Source: Promethearchaeota archaeon (GTDB lineage Archaea > Asgardarchaeota > Lokiarchaeia > Sigyniarchaeales > SOKP01). From it: a stretch of 64,000 nucleotides of DNA. The DNA is taken from NCBI GenBank assembly GCA_019058445.1, contig JAHPZA010000006.1, forward strand, positions 310,001 through 374,000, given 5' to 3'. A program made the position numbers and the translations under genes. Positions 18,404 to 28,596 of this stretch are shown in pieces. Below the pieces are notes generated by a model that worked only from the letters and a program-made list of their open reading frames with translations, was not told the DNA's origin and did no database searches. Numbering within the stretch: the stretch's first letter is position 1; every line of letters begins with the position of its first letter.

Positions 18404-19846
18404 ATGAGTGATGTAATAGAAACAAGATTAATTCCTAATAATATGTTATTTATTATCCCAAGTTGGGGAGATTTATTAGGATATCCTACTTTAGGAAGAT
18501 ATGTTAATCATTATGTCTCAAAAATTCAATCTGATCTGGTCTTATTTTTACCCGGCTTAGAATCCACAATAACTATAGAAAAATCTACAGAGCTGGAAAC
18601 GGAAACAAGGACTTCTCATTACCTGTTTGGATTAGGTTATTATTATACGAAATTTGAGCTTCAATCCGGAAGATATATTACGGATAATAGGGAGTTAACG
18701 GGTTTAATTTTATCTGATTTTGTTTATGACCATCTGGCAACTTCAAAAAATATTACCCTTGAAAACGATCCAGATGTAATTATTGCTGATAAGCTTTTTA
18801 AGGTTCCATTAGATTTATCAAATAAATCAGTAACTCAACAATCATTTATTAAAGGTGCTTTAATGAGAAATTTTTTTATCCCATATAAGGATATATTTTT
18901 AGAATTTATAGAAACAATAAAAAAGCCAAGTTCTTATCAACTCGGCCAGGGACATGTCCTTTTAAGTACCCACTGGGACTCTTTTAACAAAATATTAATT
19001 TCCACCGAGATGATGAAAGATAAACGGAGTAAATTTATGGAGAATACAGCCGGAATAAATGAAATTATATTAGGTTCAGATCGTCATTTAAAAACTATAT
19101 TTTCTGCAACCGAACGCCAAAAAATTTATGATACTATCCTTAATTTAAAAAAAGTTTATTCGGAACTTGAGTTCGATCCGATGTACTTATTTTCAATTAT
19201 AGATAACGCCTCAAAAGTTATAATCTCTAGACCCTATTTATCTCCAATGAGTAAACCTCCCTTAAAATCAGATACAAGATTGAAGGAATCAGTATTTATA
19301 TCTGCTAGGAGTCGATTAAATTCCTTGGTTGAGTGGCCCGAACAATTCAAAAGAAATACTAAAACAGAATTAGAGAGTATGGCCGTTTACAAGGAATTTA
19401 AAGAACATCCCCCAGTTACTAAAGTTTCTAAACCAATTGAACAGAATGAGGAAATTGCTGCCGAATTTGAAAAACATGCGGCAGGAGAAGATATAAAATT
19501 CGAGCTAAGAACCCAAAAACGGCCTGTTGTTGAAATTAAGCCCCTACCACCACCAGAAAAAGATGATGTATTAATCATTCTTCTATATATAAAAGAGATT
19601 ATAGAAAAAGATTATGATATTCAATCCATTGGAAAAGCTTTTGAAATCGCTAGAGATAAGCTTAGAAAAATTATTCTTCAATCTAAATTCATGTGGGAAA
19701 TGAGCAAATATGCAAATCTATATGCTAAATTTGAAGAGCCGAACCTCGGATTAAGTCAAAAAGAGAAAATTGAATTATTAGATAGAGTTAATGAATGGAT
19801 CGAAAATGCAATTAAAGAAAAAGATGACTTTATAAAGAAGAAGTGA
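18404..19846 (+). CDS. Large soluble protein of unknown function
   Basis: 480 residues with no membrane helix or signal peptide. The N-terminal half is a mixed alpha/beta domain (MLFIIPSWGDLLGYPTLG, then LVLFLPGLES). A Pro-rich, charged linker follows at about 350-390, and then a helical C-terminal domain rich in Lys and Glu. I recognise no family. The gene stands alone and ends one base before the convergent flavoprotein gene. ATG start with a TATA-like stretch about 30 bases upstream. Confidence 0.6.
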   Translation: MSDVIETRLIPNNMLFIIPSWGDLLGYPTLGRYVNHYVSKIQSDLVLFLPGLESTITIEKSTELETETRTSHYLFGLGYYYTKFELQSGRYITDNRELTGLILSDFVYDHLATSKNITLENDPDVIIADKLFKVPLDLSNKSVTQQSFIKGALMRNFFIPYKDIFLEFIETIKKPSSYQLGQGHVLLSTHWDSFNKILISTEMMKDKRSKFMENTAGINEIILGSDRHLKTIFSATERQKIYDTILNLKKVYSELEFDPMYLFSIIDNASKVIISRPYLSPMSKPPLKSDTRLKESVFISARSRLNSLVEWPEQFKRNTKTELESMAVYKEFKEHPPVTKVSKPIEQNEEIAAEFEKHAAGEDIKFELRTQKRPVVEIKPLPPPEKDDVLIILLYIKEIIEKDYDIQSIGKAFEIARDKLRKIILQSKFMWEMSKYANLYAKFEEPNLGLSQKEKIELLDRVNEWIENAIKEKDDFIKKK

Positions 19847-19847
19847 T

Positions 19848-20732
19848 TTAGAGTTCTTTTGGAAAATGAGTTACTTTTGGTCTTGTTTCAATTTCGGGAT
19901 AAATCTTACCTGTGATAGGAGGGGAACTATTATAAATCTCTTCAATATCAATTAATCCATACTCAACATCATCAACTTTTTGAGGACCTGTATAGGTTCC
20001 CTTAACAATTTGATTAGCCATATCAAAATTCGCTCCAATAACAGCAACCTTAGAATTAACGGGAATTTTTAAGAAATCTTCTTTTAAAGCGACTATCGGA
20101 AAATAGAGTCGGTTATGATCAACTGCTTCTAATTGGAGATGAGGAATAATAATGGGATACCCATCTGCGGGATCAATATATGCAAGGGCTCTTATACCGA
20201 TTGGATTAGTAAATAGTTTGTATCCTATCACATTTAATCGCTTTTCATCAAGTCCAGTTTTGGCAGTTTTCTTTATTTCCCTAACTACTTTCTTAGGGAT
20301 ACCTCCAAATGGTAAGTCTCTTATGGAGGTGACCGCAACAACCTTATTATAAAATACTTTATAGACGTTTACATAAGTAAAGTATCGCATAAAGTCTGAA
20401 TCATTAAAGTATTCAAGTTCTTCTCCCTCAGCTTTCGTGTGACTGAAATCGGCTTTTATTTGAATGAATTTAAATGGAGTTTCAGCAGTCATGTAAAAAA
20501 TACCTTGCTTTGGATTATTTAGTACATATTCCTTGCTCAAACCCTTAGTAAATTGTCCCCAGACTATTTGGTCTTTACTTATAGCGCGATTACTTGAAAT
20601 CATTGTAATATGAGGCCAATTTCGCGGATCAACTGTAGCGATTAATTTTACCATAATATCTGGTTGTGTAAACTTAATAATTTCTTCCGAAAGTTCGGAA
20701 GACCATTGAGGCAACTCATCTTTATTTTGCAT
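19848..20732 (-). CDS. Pyridoxamine-phosphate-oxidase-like FMN protein
   Basis: 294 residues. The N-terminal half has the split-barrel pattern: VKLIATVDPRNWPHITMISS, then VWGQFTKG and YVLNNPKQGIFYM. The C-terminal half looks like a second, more divergent barrel (GIRALAYIDPADGYPII). Such proteins bind FMN or F420 and reduce unknown substrates. F420 is made by genes in this window, so it is a possible cofactor, by inference only. ATG start after GGGTG. The radical SAM activase starts upstream on the same strand, its stop about 50 bases before this gene's start. Confidence 0.65.
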   Translation of the reverse strand: MQNKDELPQWSSELSEEIIKFTQPDIMVKLIATVDPRNWPHITMISSNRAISKDQIVWGQFTKGLSKEYVLNNPKQGIFYMTAETPFKFIQIKADFSHTKAEGEELEYFNDSDFMRYFTYVNVYKVFYNKVVAVTSIRDLPFGGIPKKVVREIKKTAKTGLDEKRLNVIGYKLFTNPIGIRALAYIDPADGYPIIIPHLQLEAVDHNRLYFPIVALKEDFLKIPVNSKVAVIGANFDMANQIVKGTYTGPQKVDDVEYGLIDIEEIYNSSPPITGKIYPEIETRPKVTHFPKEL

Positions 20733-20782
20733 TAATTATACACCCTTATGAATTGTAGAACTTAATATTATTTATTATTTTT

Positions 20783-21796
20783 CTAACACGATGGTAATTT
20801 AGTTTCTTTCTCGTTTTGGACTTTATTATTGCTTTTTTCTTTTTTTTTAGTCAAGCCCGACCATTGAACATTTTTCACACCCGTACGTTTCGCAATTTCA
20901 TAAAGAATTTCTATCTCTTCGTTAGTCATTAAGTCTTCATCTTTTAAAGGCCAATCCCAATCCAATCGCTCATATTTCGCAGTACATAAATTATTAAAGG
21001 AAAGGAGGTCCCACCTGGAAGGAAAGTTTTCCAATTTATCAACAATAAATTTACCAATCCCACTTATATTTTCTTCAGTAGCGGTATATCTGGGTATAAT
21101 TGGAGTTCTTATCCACATTTCTTTATTATTATTCTTTAAGTAATCCTTAATCCAGATGGCATTTTCCAAAATCCTTTCATTGGGAACACCTGTAAATTTT
21201 TTGTGCTTCTCAGAATCAATTTCTTTAATATCTAATAAAACTAAATCAACAAACGGTAAAATTTTTTCATATGTTTCCTTTGAAGTATAACCACAAGTGT
21301 CTAAGGCAGTAGAAATTCCATCTTCTTTACATAATTTCAGGAAGTTTAAAAGAGCGTCGGGCTGGGTTGTAGGCTCTCCACCAGAGACCGTTATCCCACC
21401 TTTTGATTTCAAATAATAAGCTTTATCCTTCTGAACTTCATGATACAGATTATCTAAATTCCACCACTTCCCTAGCATATGTAAGGCAGTACTCGGACAG
21501 GCATCTTCACATTCCCCGCAACTTATACATTTATCTCGATCAATATGGAGGCCATCTTCTTCAAATAATAACGCATTTTGCTTACATGTTTCAATACAAG
21601 TTCTACAGCCGATACATTTATGCTTAAACCATTCCAATTGCTGTTTTCTTAAAATTGATTCGGGATTATGGCACCAAATACATTTTAAAGGGCATTGTTT
21701 AAAAAAAACAGTCGTTCGAATGCCTGGGCCATCCTCAGTGGACATCTTTTGTATCTCAAAAATATTCGCAAAATCTGAAGAACTTGAGTTTTCCAT
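20783..21796 (-). CDS. Glycyl-radical enzyme activating enzyme (radical SAM, PflA-like)
   Basis: 337 residues. The radical SAM cluster motif is CPLKCIWC, preceded by EDGPGIRTTVFF, the hallmark of this family. An inserted region carries two ferredoxin-type 4Fe-4S motifs (CIGCRTCIETC and CISCGECEDAC), as in activases of glycerol dehydratase and choline lyase rather than plain PflA. GGEPTTQ and LDTCGY follow. It uses S-adenosylmethionine to place a radical on the backbone glycine of its partner. The only visible partner is the glycyl-radical enzyme 12 kb away. ATG start; the FMN protein gene follows on the same strand. Confidence 0.9.
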   Translation of the reverse strand: MENSSSSDFANIFEIQKMSTEDGPGIRTTVFFKQCPLKCIWCHNPESILRKQQLEWFKHKCIGCRTCIETCKQNALLFEEDGLHIDRDKCISCGECEDACPSTALHMLGKWWNLDNLYHEVQKDKAYYLKSKGGITVSGGEPTTQPDALLNFLKLCKEDGISTALDTCGYTSKETYEKILPFVDLVLLDIKEIDSEKHKKFTGVPNERILENAIWIKDYLKNNNKEMWIRTPIIPRYTATEENISGIGKFIVDKLENFPSRWDLLSFNNLCTAKYERLDWDWPLKDEDLMTNEEIEILYEIAKRTGVKNVQWSGLTKKKEKSNNKVQNEKETKLPSC

Positions 21797-21966
21797 TTCT
21801 ATTAGCTAAATCAAAATGATTAATTATTACGTATTAAAAAGTAGCATTTTTGTTAAATTATACTCTTTTTGTATTCTATTAAATGCTTTTAAAAATATGA
21901 TAATATTTCATTAATTTTATTAGAGCTTTTATATGCGTTTAATCTAACATGCTTTATGATAATCTT

Positions 21967-23490
21967 CTAGTTAATATGATGATTAGTATATGGTATTCCT
22001 AACTCTTCTAATTGACTTTTTAAGTAATTCTCCATTTCAGAAAACTTAATCCAATATGGGATAACAATCAATTTCTTCCCATATAACCTGCACTGATCTA
22101 TTTTAAGCTTGTCATTTAGTTTTAATATCTCGAATTCTCTAAGAGATGAATGAAAATATGGAATATATTCATAATGTTGGACTCCATTATATTCAAAAGC
22201 AAGATTCAAGGAATCATTATATCCATCTAAATGTAATGGGTAACCTTTCATGCTTACTAACCAAAGAAATGTTTTGTGACGAGTAAACTTTACATTTAAA
22301 ATTTCTTCTAGCATTCTCTTACAAAATCTTTCTTCAATATAATCATTTATCTTTCCATTACAGTCTGGACAAGCTAATCCAATTAAAGTTCTTAAATTAC
22401 TAAGTGATTTATTGAAATTTTGATTACAGATTTTACATTTCCAAACTAAATCTGTTGTATTGTTCTGATAATCTTCTTCAGTAAATATTAATATCGCAAA
22501 CTTTCTTTCTCCTATCTTTCTATATTTAGATAACATTTCAGAGCTATGACTTTTTACTCTACAATGAGGACAAAACTCTCCCTCTCTCTCTAGATAATAC
22601 TTAATGCTATGAGGAGAAATTACCCAATTATAATTGCATTTATTACATCTGAACTCAATTTCAGTATTCCAATCAAAAAAATTAGATATAATAGTACAAT
22701 TATTTGTTTCGGTAATATTTTTAAAAAATTTAATATTATTGGATAAGATTTTCCTCTCTTTACAAACAGGGCATCCTTCCCAATTGTCTTTCATCAGGTT
22801 ATTTGCAGGTACAGCTTCCCAATGATGTCCGCATTCATTACATCTAAGTTTTAATGGTGTCCAGGCATTTAGAAATTCATCTGATAAAATATCAATATTT
22901 TTTTCTATAGCAATTCTTTTAAGATTTTTTAATATTTTATCCCTATCGTTCAAAGATTCTTCTAAATATTTCTCTCTCTGTCTACAAGAGGGACATCCCC
23001 CCCAAGGTTTATTAGCACAACCAACCATATTTTCTGGTCTCACAGACCATTTATGATTACATATTTCACACATTAAATCTAAAGATGTTTTGGCATTGAC
23101 ATATTCACTTAATCTGGTAAGTATTTTTGTATTTCTTGATATAGCAATTCTACAATATTTTTCATAAGATTTCTTTTTTCTTCGATTTTCTCGACATTCT
23201 GGACACCCTCCCCAGGGATCGTAATTATCTTTTATTATTTTTGGTTTAACTGACCAATTATAATTACAAATTCTACATTTCAGTCTTAATGGAGTTCTTG
23301 CATCTATATAGCTTTTTGAAAGAATTTCAATATTTTTTCTATCACAGATTTCTCTTAATTCTCTTAAATAATCTTTCTTAGTTTTTTTTGCTAAAAAAAC
23401 TTCAGAAGGATTATTTCTTCCACTAGAATCCTTCTTATTGTTAGTATTTACATCTATTAAATCCCAAATATGCTTGTTATTATCTTCCAT
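21967..23490 (-). CDS. Zinc-ribbon repeat protein with C-terminal endonuclease-like domain (copy 1)
   Basis: 507 residues. Six treble-clef-like units of the form C-x2-C ... CPxC run from about residue 70 to 375, with recurring Trp and GGCP. The C-terminal 120 residues carry HLDGYNDSLNLAFEYNGVQHYEY and later KLIVIPYW, an Asp...Glu-x-Asn-Gly-x-Gln-His arrangement that fits PD-(D/E)xK or VSR-like nucleases. Similar zinc-ribbon/nuclease fusions are common in viruses and may act as homing or mobile endonucleases. A second family member lies at 44535-46049. ATG start after GGAG. No flanking repeat was found. Confidence 0.6.
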   Translation of the reverse strand: MEDNNKHIWDLIDVNTNNKKDSSGRNNPSEVFLAKKTKKDYLRELREICDRKNIEILSKSYIDARTPLRLKCRICNYNWSVKPKIIKDNYDPWGGCPECRENRRKKKSYEKYCRIAISRNTKILTRLSEYVNAKTSLDLMCEICNHKWSVRPENMVGCANKPWGGCPSCRQREKYLEESLNDRDKILKNLKRIAIEKNIDILSDEFLNAWTPLKLRCNECGHHWEAVPANNLMKDNWEGCPVCKERKILSNNIKFFKNITETNNCTIISNFFDWNTEIEFRCNKCNYNWVISPHSIKYYLEREGEFCPHCRVKSHSSEMLSKYRKIGERKFAILIFTEEDYQNNTTDLVWKCKICNQNFNKSLSNLRTLIGLACPDCNGKINDYIEERFCKRMLEEILNVKFTRHKTFLWLVSMKGYPLHLDGYNDSLNLAFEYNGVQHYEYIPYFHSSLREFEILKLNDKLKIDQCRLYGKKLIVIPYWIKFSEMENYLKSQLEELGIPYTNHHIN

Positions 23491-23816
23491 ATAAATCTCC
23501 AGAATAATTAATTTTAAGCTTTTAGTGGGTTATAGGTTTATTAACTTATTCTAATTTAGATAACAAAATAAATTGGATGTTTTTTTTTAAATATAATTTA
23601 TCTAATTAATTAATATTAGATTATCTTTATAAATACATATACTGTTTCAGTTTTTCCTTTATATATTATATACAATTAATATTTTGAAATTTTTCCTTTA
23701 TAAAGAAAGGAATAATGTATGAAATTAAACATTCAAATATGATTTAATAAGTAAAAAATAGTATTTTTCTAAGGGATCTTAATGTTGTTAATATCATTAA
23801 GAAATTACATTGATTA
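23491..23816. other. AT-rich intergenic stretch without a gene
   Basis: 326 bases between the nuclease start and the leucine-rich-repeat gene end. Runs of A and T, TATA-like boxes (for example near 23628-23640) that could serve the leftward nuclease gene, and no open frame of note. Confidence 0.5.
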
Positions 23817-24572
23817 TTATGAATAACTAACTATAATAATCATGATTAGCATCATTATTAATATAATCACATTACCAAGAGCAAAAACATATAACCAACC
23901 TTTACCTCCAGTTCTTTTTTTAACACCTTTATCTCTGAGTTGTGTAAGTAATATTTTTGTGTTTTCATCTTGGTTCTTTTTTTTGTTTATAGGATTATTT
24001 AATATTTGTAATGTTTCAAGGTGTTTCAAATTCATTAAAGATTCTGGTAGATTCTTTAGTTTATTTGCACCTATTTCTAATACTCTAAGGGACTTCAAAT
24101 CTCCTATTGACTCTGGAAGGAATTCTATTTTATTATAATCTAACTTAATTTTTTTGAGAGATATTAAATTTCCTATAGAATCAGGAATGGAATTTAATTT
24201 GCAATCAAAAGCATAAAACTCTTCAAGTGACTTTAGATTTCCGATAGTCTCTGGTAGAGTTGTTAACTCTGAATTAAAATGCAGATATAATATTTTTAGA
24301 TTTGTAAGGTTTCCTATTGATGCTGGAAGGTTTTTAAAATTATTTGCTGCTAAATTTAACATTACAAGTGAATTTAAGGCCCCTATTGATTCTGGCAACC
24401 TCCTTAATCTGCGATTATGTAATCCTAATCCCAAAACATTGCCATTCTCAATTTTTATTCCAAAAGTATTCCATGAGATTTTTCTTTTTAGGGGAATAGA
24501 TCTATGTAAATAACCTTCTAATTCCATTATAACCTGAGCTTGGTCAGGCTTAATGGTAATGTTTTCGTCCAT
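23817..24572 (-). CDS. Leucine-rich-repeat protein with C-terminal membrane anchor
   Basis: 251 residues. After an N-terminal segment (QAQVIMELEGYL) come about six repeats of the LPESIGNLxSL type, the version common in lokiarchaeal proteins, between about 65 and 195. A Lys-rich stretch and one hydrophobic helix of about 22 residues at the very C-terminus follow. The repeats therefore are probably tail-anchored to the cell membrane, with a short outer end. The role is likely protein binding. ATG start. No partner is evident in the neighbouring genes. Confidence 0.8.
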   Translation of the reverse strand: MDENITIKPDQAQVIMELEGYLHRSIPLKRKISWNTFGIKIENGNVLGLGLHNRRLRRLPESIGALNSLVMLNLAANNFKNLPASIGNLTNLKILYLHFNSELTTLPETIGNLKSLEEFYAFDCKLNSIPDSIGNLISLKKIKLDYNKIEFLPESIGDLKSLRVLEIGANKLKNLPESLMNLKHLETLQILNNPINKKKNQDENTKILLTQLRDKGVKKRTGGKGWLYVFALGNVIILIMMLIMIIIVSYS

Positions 24573-24701
24573 ATTAGTATTTGATAATGATTGGAAATTA
24601 TAAAATTATTCGATAAGCTTACTAAATTAAGAGTGCTTACTTAATAATTAAAGATAAGCATTTAGTGAATGTTTTATTTTATTCTAATATAAGTTAATAA
24701 C

Positions 24702-25688
24702 TTACTTATTAGCCGGAGGTTTAACTAAAAGAGTTTCTAACTCTTTTTTTAATAGCCTTTTTGGATTTTTTAGTTTCAGATATATATGAGGAGGTTTCCC
24801 GCTAGTATTCTCTATCCAATGGTTTTTTCCATGCTCTTGCTCAAGAATTATTCTATACCCCTTGAATTCTTCGAAAAATGGATTAACTCCAAGAACTCCG
24901 TATAATGTTGCAATGAGATCCCAACTATAATTACCCTTATTGGGTCCTTGCAAATAAATTTCATAACATTTTCTTACTGGATTAGTTTCAGGAGTATGAG
25001 AAGAGAGCAATTTACCAGTTAAAAATTGATTCCCATAAGTGGATACAACAAGTTCTGTGGGCCAATTATTAATAACCTTTTTGGCGGCATCCCAATCCAT
25101 TAACCAATTAAATTCAGCATTACACGATGGAAATCTGCCCATACCCATTGTTATTAATTTTGCTACTTTCGTTTCAATAAGCTTTAAACCAGAAAGTGGA
25201 TTAATATCATCTGGCTTGGAATCTAAAAGATTCTTTAATGCTGTTAGAAATCCAACAGCAATTATAACCACAGATTTATCTTCTGCTTGTGATAACAATT
25301 CACGGTATAATGTGATATCGTCCTTGAATTTGTGATTTTCTAATTCACTTGGATAAAACTGAGCAGCCACTTTTGGTGGATAATAGCCATTGGTTCTAGC
25401 AATATAATTCTTTTTTGCGAAGCGATACATTTTATACTTTTTACCATGATTATATTCCCTATCATAAACTATCCCTACTGGTATATTTGGTCTATTATAA
25501 TAGTGGTTAATACATACCGCAACCTTAGCCGTTGCTTCTACGGGAACATCACATACTATCCCTAATATATTAGTTTTTCCTTGATCCATTAAAGCGTGAA
25601 GAATTGCGAGAGCTCCTGTGTCATCACAATCAATGTCCATATCAGTATCAAATATCACAGGAATAGGCTTAGATTTAGTGTTTTTCAT
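24702..25688 (-). CDS. Inosine-uridine-type nucleoside hydrolase
   Basis: 328 residues. The N-terminal Asp cluster DTDMDIDCDDTGAL is the Ca2+-binding signature of the nucleoside hydrolase family, and the fold's later conserved blocks (LITMGMGRFP, and NWPTELVVSTYG) follow. The enzyme splits nucleosides or related N-ribosides into base and sugar. The substrate cannot be read from sequence. It lies between the LRR gene and the SIR2 gene, all on the same strand but with 130-base gaps, so co-transcription is unclear. Confidence 0.75.
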   Translation of the reverse strand: MKNTKSKPIPVIFDTDMDIDCDDTGALAILHALMDQGKTNILGIVCDVPVEATAKVAVCINHYYNRPNIPVGIVYDREYNHGKKYKMYRFAKKNYIARTNGYYPPKVAAQFYPSELENHKFKDDITLYRELLSQAEDKSVVIIAVGFLTALKNLLDSKPDDINPLSGLKLIETKVAKLITMGMGRFPSCNAEFNWLMDWDAAKKVINNWPTELVVSTYGNQFLTGKLLSSHTPETNPVRKCYEIYLQGPNKGNYSWDLIATLYGVLGVNPFFEEFKGYRIILEQEHGKNHWIENTSGKPPHIYLKLKNPKRLLKKELETLLVKPPANK

Positions 25689-25819
25689 AGGGTTATAATC
25701 TTTATCCCCTAATTTGTTTTAAGTTAGTTAGGAAAATGGAATACAATTAAAGAATATTTCAATAATAAATTGAGTTTTTAAAAAAGAAGTTTAAAACTGA
25801 AAATAAGAAAAAAAAATTG

Positions 25820-28429
25820 TTAGCTTAATATACTTTCAATAGCCTGTTTCGCATTAGAATAACCTAAATCTCTTGAGAGTTCTTCAGCTAGATTTTCAGC
25901 CATTTTTCTTGATGGTAAAACCACAGTACTTGCGTTTCCTCTAAAGCTTGGATGGTAATTTCCTATTATTTCGAGTGCTGCCTTTTTATCGCCTTTATCT
26001 GATAAAATTAAGGCAGATCGATACACTATTGCATCGGCCCATACTGGAGGATAAGTTAATTTTATGGCATCTAAACTTAATTGATAATATTTAAAAGCTT
26101 CCTCTTTCTCCCCTCTACGTTCATAGAATGCCGCTAAATTTCCGGGAATATTTTCTGGAGTTGCTTCCGTTACCACCCCCTCACTTAATTCTAAGCTTCG
26201 TAATGTTGCTTGTTTACATAATTCAAAATCATCTCCCATCTCTCCCATAATAGCAAGATTTCCACATAACTTTTGAGCAAACCGGGAAGGAAGATTATTA
26301 AGAGCATTATAAATCCATGGAGCCATTTTCTCTTTTAAATAGTCAAATATTGGTTTAGGTGAGAACCGTCTTGGATATTCTCCGGCTTCCCAAATTTCTT
26401 GAAATTTTTGCATTCCAACAGGATCTAAATATTGAACTCCATGAATCCATATTGAAATAAAAGCCATTTCCATCAATAATTTAACTAAGTCACTCGAAAT
26501 TTCAGCTTTTTGCATAACAGGAACAAAAGCTTCTCGAATTAAATCATCTATCTCATCAAGCATTTCTTTTGTAACCACTTTACTAGGATCTCTACGGTCT
26601 TCAGGATAGTTTTGCTGTGATATGGCATTAAGTAAATCGATATACACTTGGCTTTTATTATATTTAGAACTTAAATAGGGCGCAATTTGCAACGTAGTTA
26701 TGGCTAATGCTCCGGCTTGATCCTCAAATTCTTCATTTGTTGTACTTCTTATTGTAGCATCCACCTGTTTATCTAATAAATCAATCATATCTACAGTCAT
26801 TCCCATTAATTCATAAGTTCCTTTTTGATTTATATCAATGCAAGTTGCTTGAAACTGATCGTAATTTATTTGTCCTGAAAGAAATTTCTTCTTTTCTTCT
26901 TCCATTTGAGTTAAATATTTTTTCCACTCATCGGTATTAGGACGTTTTAATTGTAATTCAAATCCTAAAATGGATTGATCAGCTCTAGATTCGTCGGTAT
27001 TAACTTTCATTAATTCTTGCATTTTATAACAATAATTCGCTGCATTTGACGCAGCTTCTTGTAAGTCAAAGTATCTTGTTGTACCTATCAACGCATTTAG
27101 AAACATTAAGACATTTTGTGAATTATCGGTTAATCCCGGAAATTTATTTTGACTTATGAGTTCTCTAACACCTGTCTTGTATTCATTTCTAATTAATCTC
27201 ATAGCATTTTCAAAAGAAAGATTGAATATTTGCTGTTGATACTCTTCAACAGTAAGCTCTCCTGCTCCATATTTTTTTCCAAGTTCTTGCATTTCCTTGC
27301 CAATATTATAGGAAGCTGCTTCAGTGTCTTGACTAATTTCTTGTGTTTTTTTCATGAATTCTCTGAATGTTGATGAAAATTTTTGGCTTTCAGTTATCAC
27401 CAGTCCAATCATGTGAGACTCCGGGAACTCATTTACCCAATTTCTAAAGAACCTAATTCTATCAACTTCAGCTCGCGCAAAATGAGCGGCGACATTTTCG
27501 TACACTTGCATAGTTAAGTCGGCTAAAAATATACGAATACCTTCAAATTGCTCAATCGCTTTGATAAGCCCTCCAGGAAGTTCAGCTTCAGAAAATTCAA
27601 ACACATTCCAACAACTATTAAAAATATCTTTGAAATCTGGTCCCTTTTCCTCATCAGGATGCCGATTCCATAAGATTTTCTTTACTTTTGGGCCTATACG
27701 ATCCCAGAATCGTCTATAGTTTAAATGAGTAAAATCCCAACCAGAGTATCCCAAAAACAAGCAAGGATATTTTGTAAGTAAATATTCAAAAATAGCCGCT
27801 TTTGGAGCCGAAAACCCTTTCGCACTCTTATAAGCAGAAGCGACGCTTACTATTGTATCTGGACGCTCTATTGTGCCGTGGACTTTACATAATATGAATT
27901 TATTATCCTGACTAGCATTTGTCATATTGGTTTCAAAGTAATTTTGGTATTCAATATTATCAACTAAGATAATAAAATCAACATTCTCATCTCTTAATGC
28001 GTGTTCCAAATAAATATCAAAATTAGTCGTGAAACAAGCTTTTAGAATCCCTGCCTTGGCGAGTCTAGCGAGAGCAATATGCGTGGCATTCGGTTTTGCA
28101 ACATCTAATGCTTCAAATGCTTTATAAAACTTCGTATCCAAAATATTTGCGAAAGCCTCGAACACTTGTTCTGGTTGTTTTTCAGGATCTTTTAGAATCA
28201 TATCTTTTGGAAGGTTATAGGAATCAGGCACCCGATCAAAGAATGCTGTTAGGATTTCTTCAGTGAGGGTCCACCAAGAAGGAGAACAACTCGGCGGAGG
28301 AATTGATATTCCCGCTCCACAAAATGCTACAAAACCTTCTTTTATAATGGAAGGAAGTGTTTTATCCAATGGGAGAGGCTTTGATTTTTCTCCCCCATTA
28401 AAACCAGAATTATTTGGATTTAAAGACAT
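25820..28429 (-). CDS. SIR2-domain protein with long helical/TPR C-terminus
   Basis: 869 residues. The N-terminal SIR2-like domain has FCGAGIS (36-42), FTTNFD (133-138), KVHG with the likely catalytic His184, and GYSGWD (227-232), the NAD-binding set of the SIR2_2 group. About 600 residues of helices follow, with TPR-like repeats near the end (NLAAFYERRGEKEEAFKYYQLSLD). This layout matches NAD-depleting prokaryotic defence effectors, where the helical part senses or multimerises. A metabolic deacylase role is less likely because zinc-site cysteines are absent. The start has GGTGG upstream of ATG. No second defence gene is obvious nearby. Confidence 0.75.
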   Translation of the reverse strand: MSLNPNNSGFNGGEKSKPLPLDKTLPSIIKEGFVAFCGAGISIPPPSCSPSWWTLTEEILTAFFDRVPDSYNLPKDMILKDPEKQPEQVFEAFANILDTKFYKAFEALDVAKPNATHIALARLAKAGILKACFTTNFDIYLEHALRDENVDFIILVDNIEYQNYFETNMTNASQDNKFILCKVHGTIERPDTIVSVASAYKSAKGFSAPKAAIFEYLLTKYPCLFLGYSGWDFTHLNYRRFWDRIGPKVKKILWNRHPDEEKGPDFKDIFNSCWNVFEFSEAELPGGLIKAIEQFEGIRIFLADLTMQVYENVAAHFARAEVDRIRFFRNWVNEFPESHMIGLVITESQKFSSTFREFMKKTQEISQDTEAASYNIGKEMQELGKKYGAGELTVEEYQQQIFNLSFENAMRLIRNEYKTGVRELISQNKFPGLTDNSQNVLMFLNALIGTTRYFDLQEAASNAANYCYKMQELMKVNTDESRADQSILGFELQLKRPNTDEWKKYLTQMEEEKKKFLSGQINYDQFQATCIDINQKGTYELMGMTVDMIDLLDKQVDATIRSTTNEEFEDQAGALAITTLQIAPYLSSKYNKSQVYIDLLNAISQQNYPEDRRDPSKVVTKEMLDEIDDLIREAFVPVMQKAEISSDLVKLLMEMAFISIWIHGVQYLDPVGMQKFQEIWEAGEYPRRFSPKPIFDYLKEKMAPWIYNALNNLPSRFAQKLCGNLAIMGEMGDDFELCKQATLRSLELSEGVVTEATPENIPGNLAAFYERRGEKEEAFKYYQLSLDAIKLTYPPVWADAIVYRSALILSDKGDKKAALEIIGNYHPSFRGNASTVVLPSRKMAENLAEELSRDLGYSNAKQAIESILS

Positions 28430-28596
28430 AAATAAACCACCTATAGGGTTAAAATCTTAAATAGTATATTTATTTTTTTCCCCCTTTTATTTTTTATTTT
28501 GAGACAAAATTGAATAAATATTATATATATTAGCAAGAAAGTATATTATTAACTAATTTTTGATAAAATTAAAAAAAAAAATAATGGGATAAAAAA

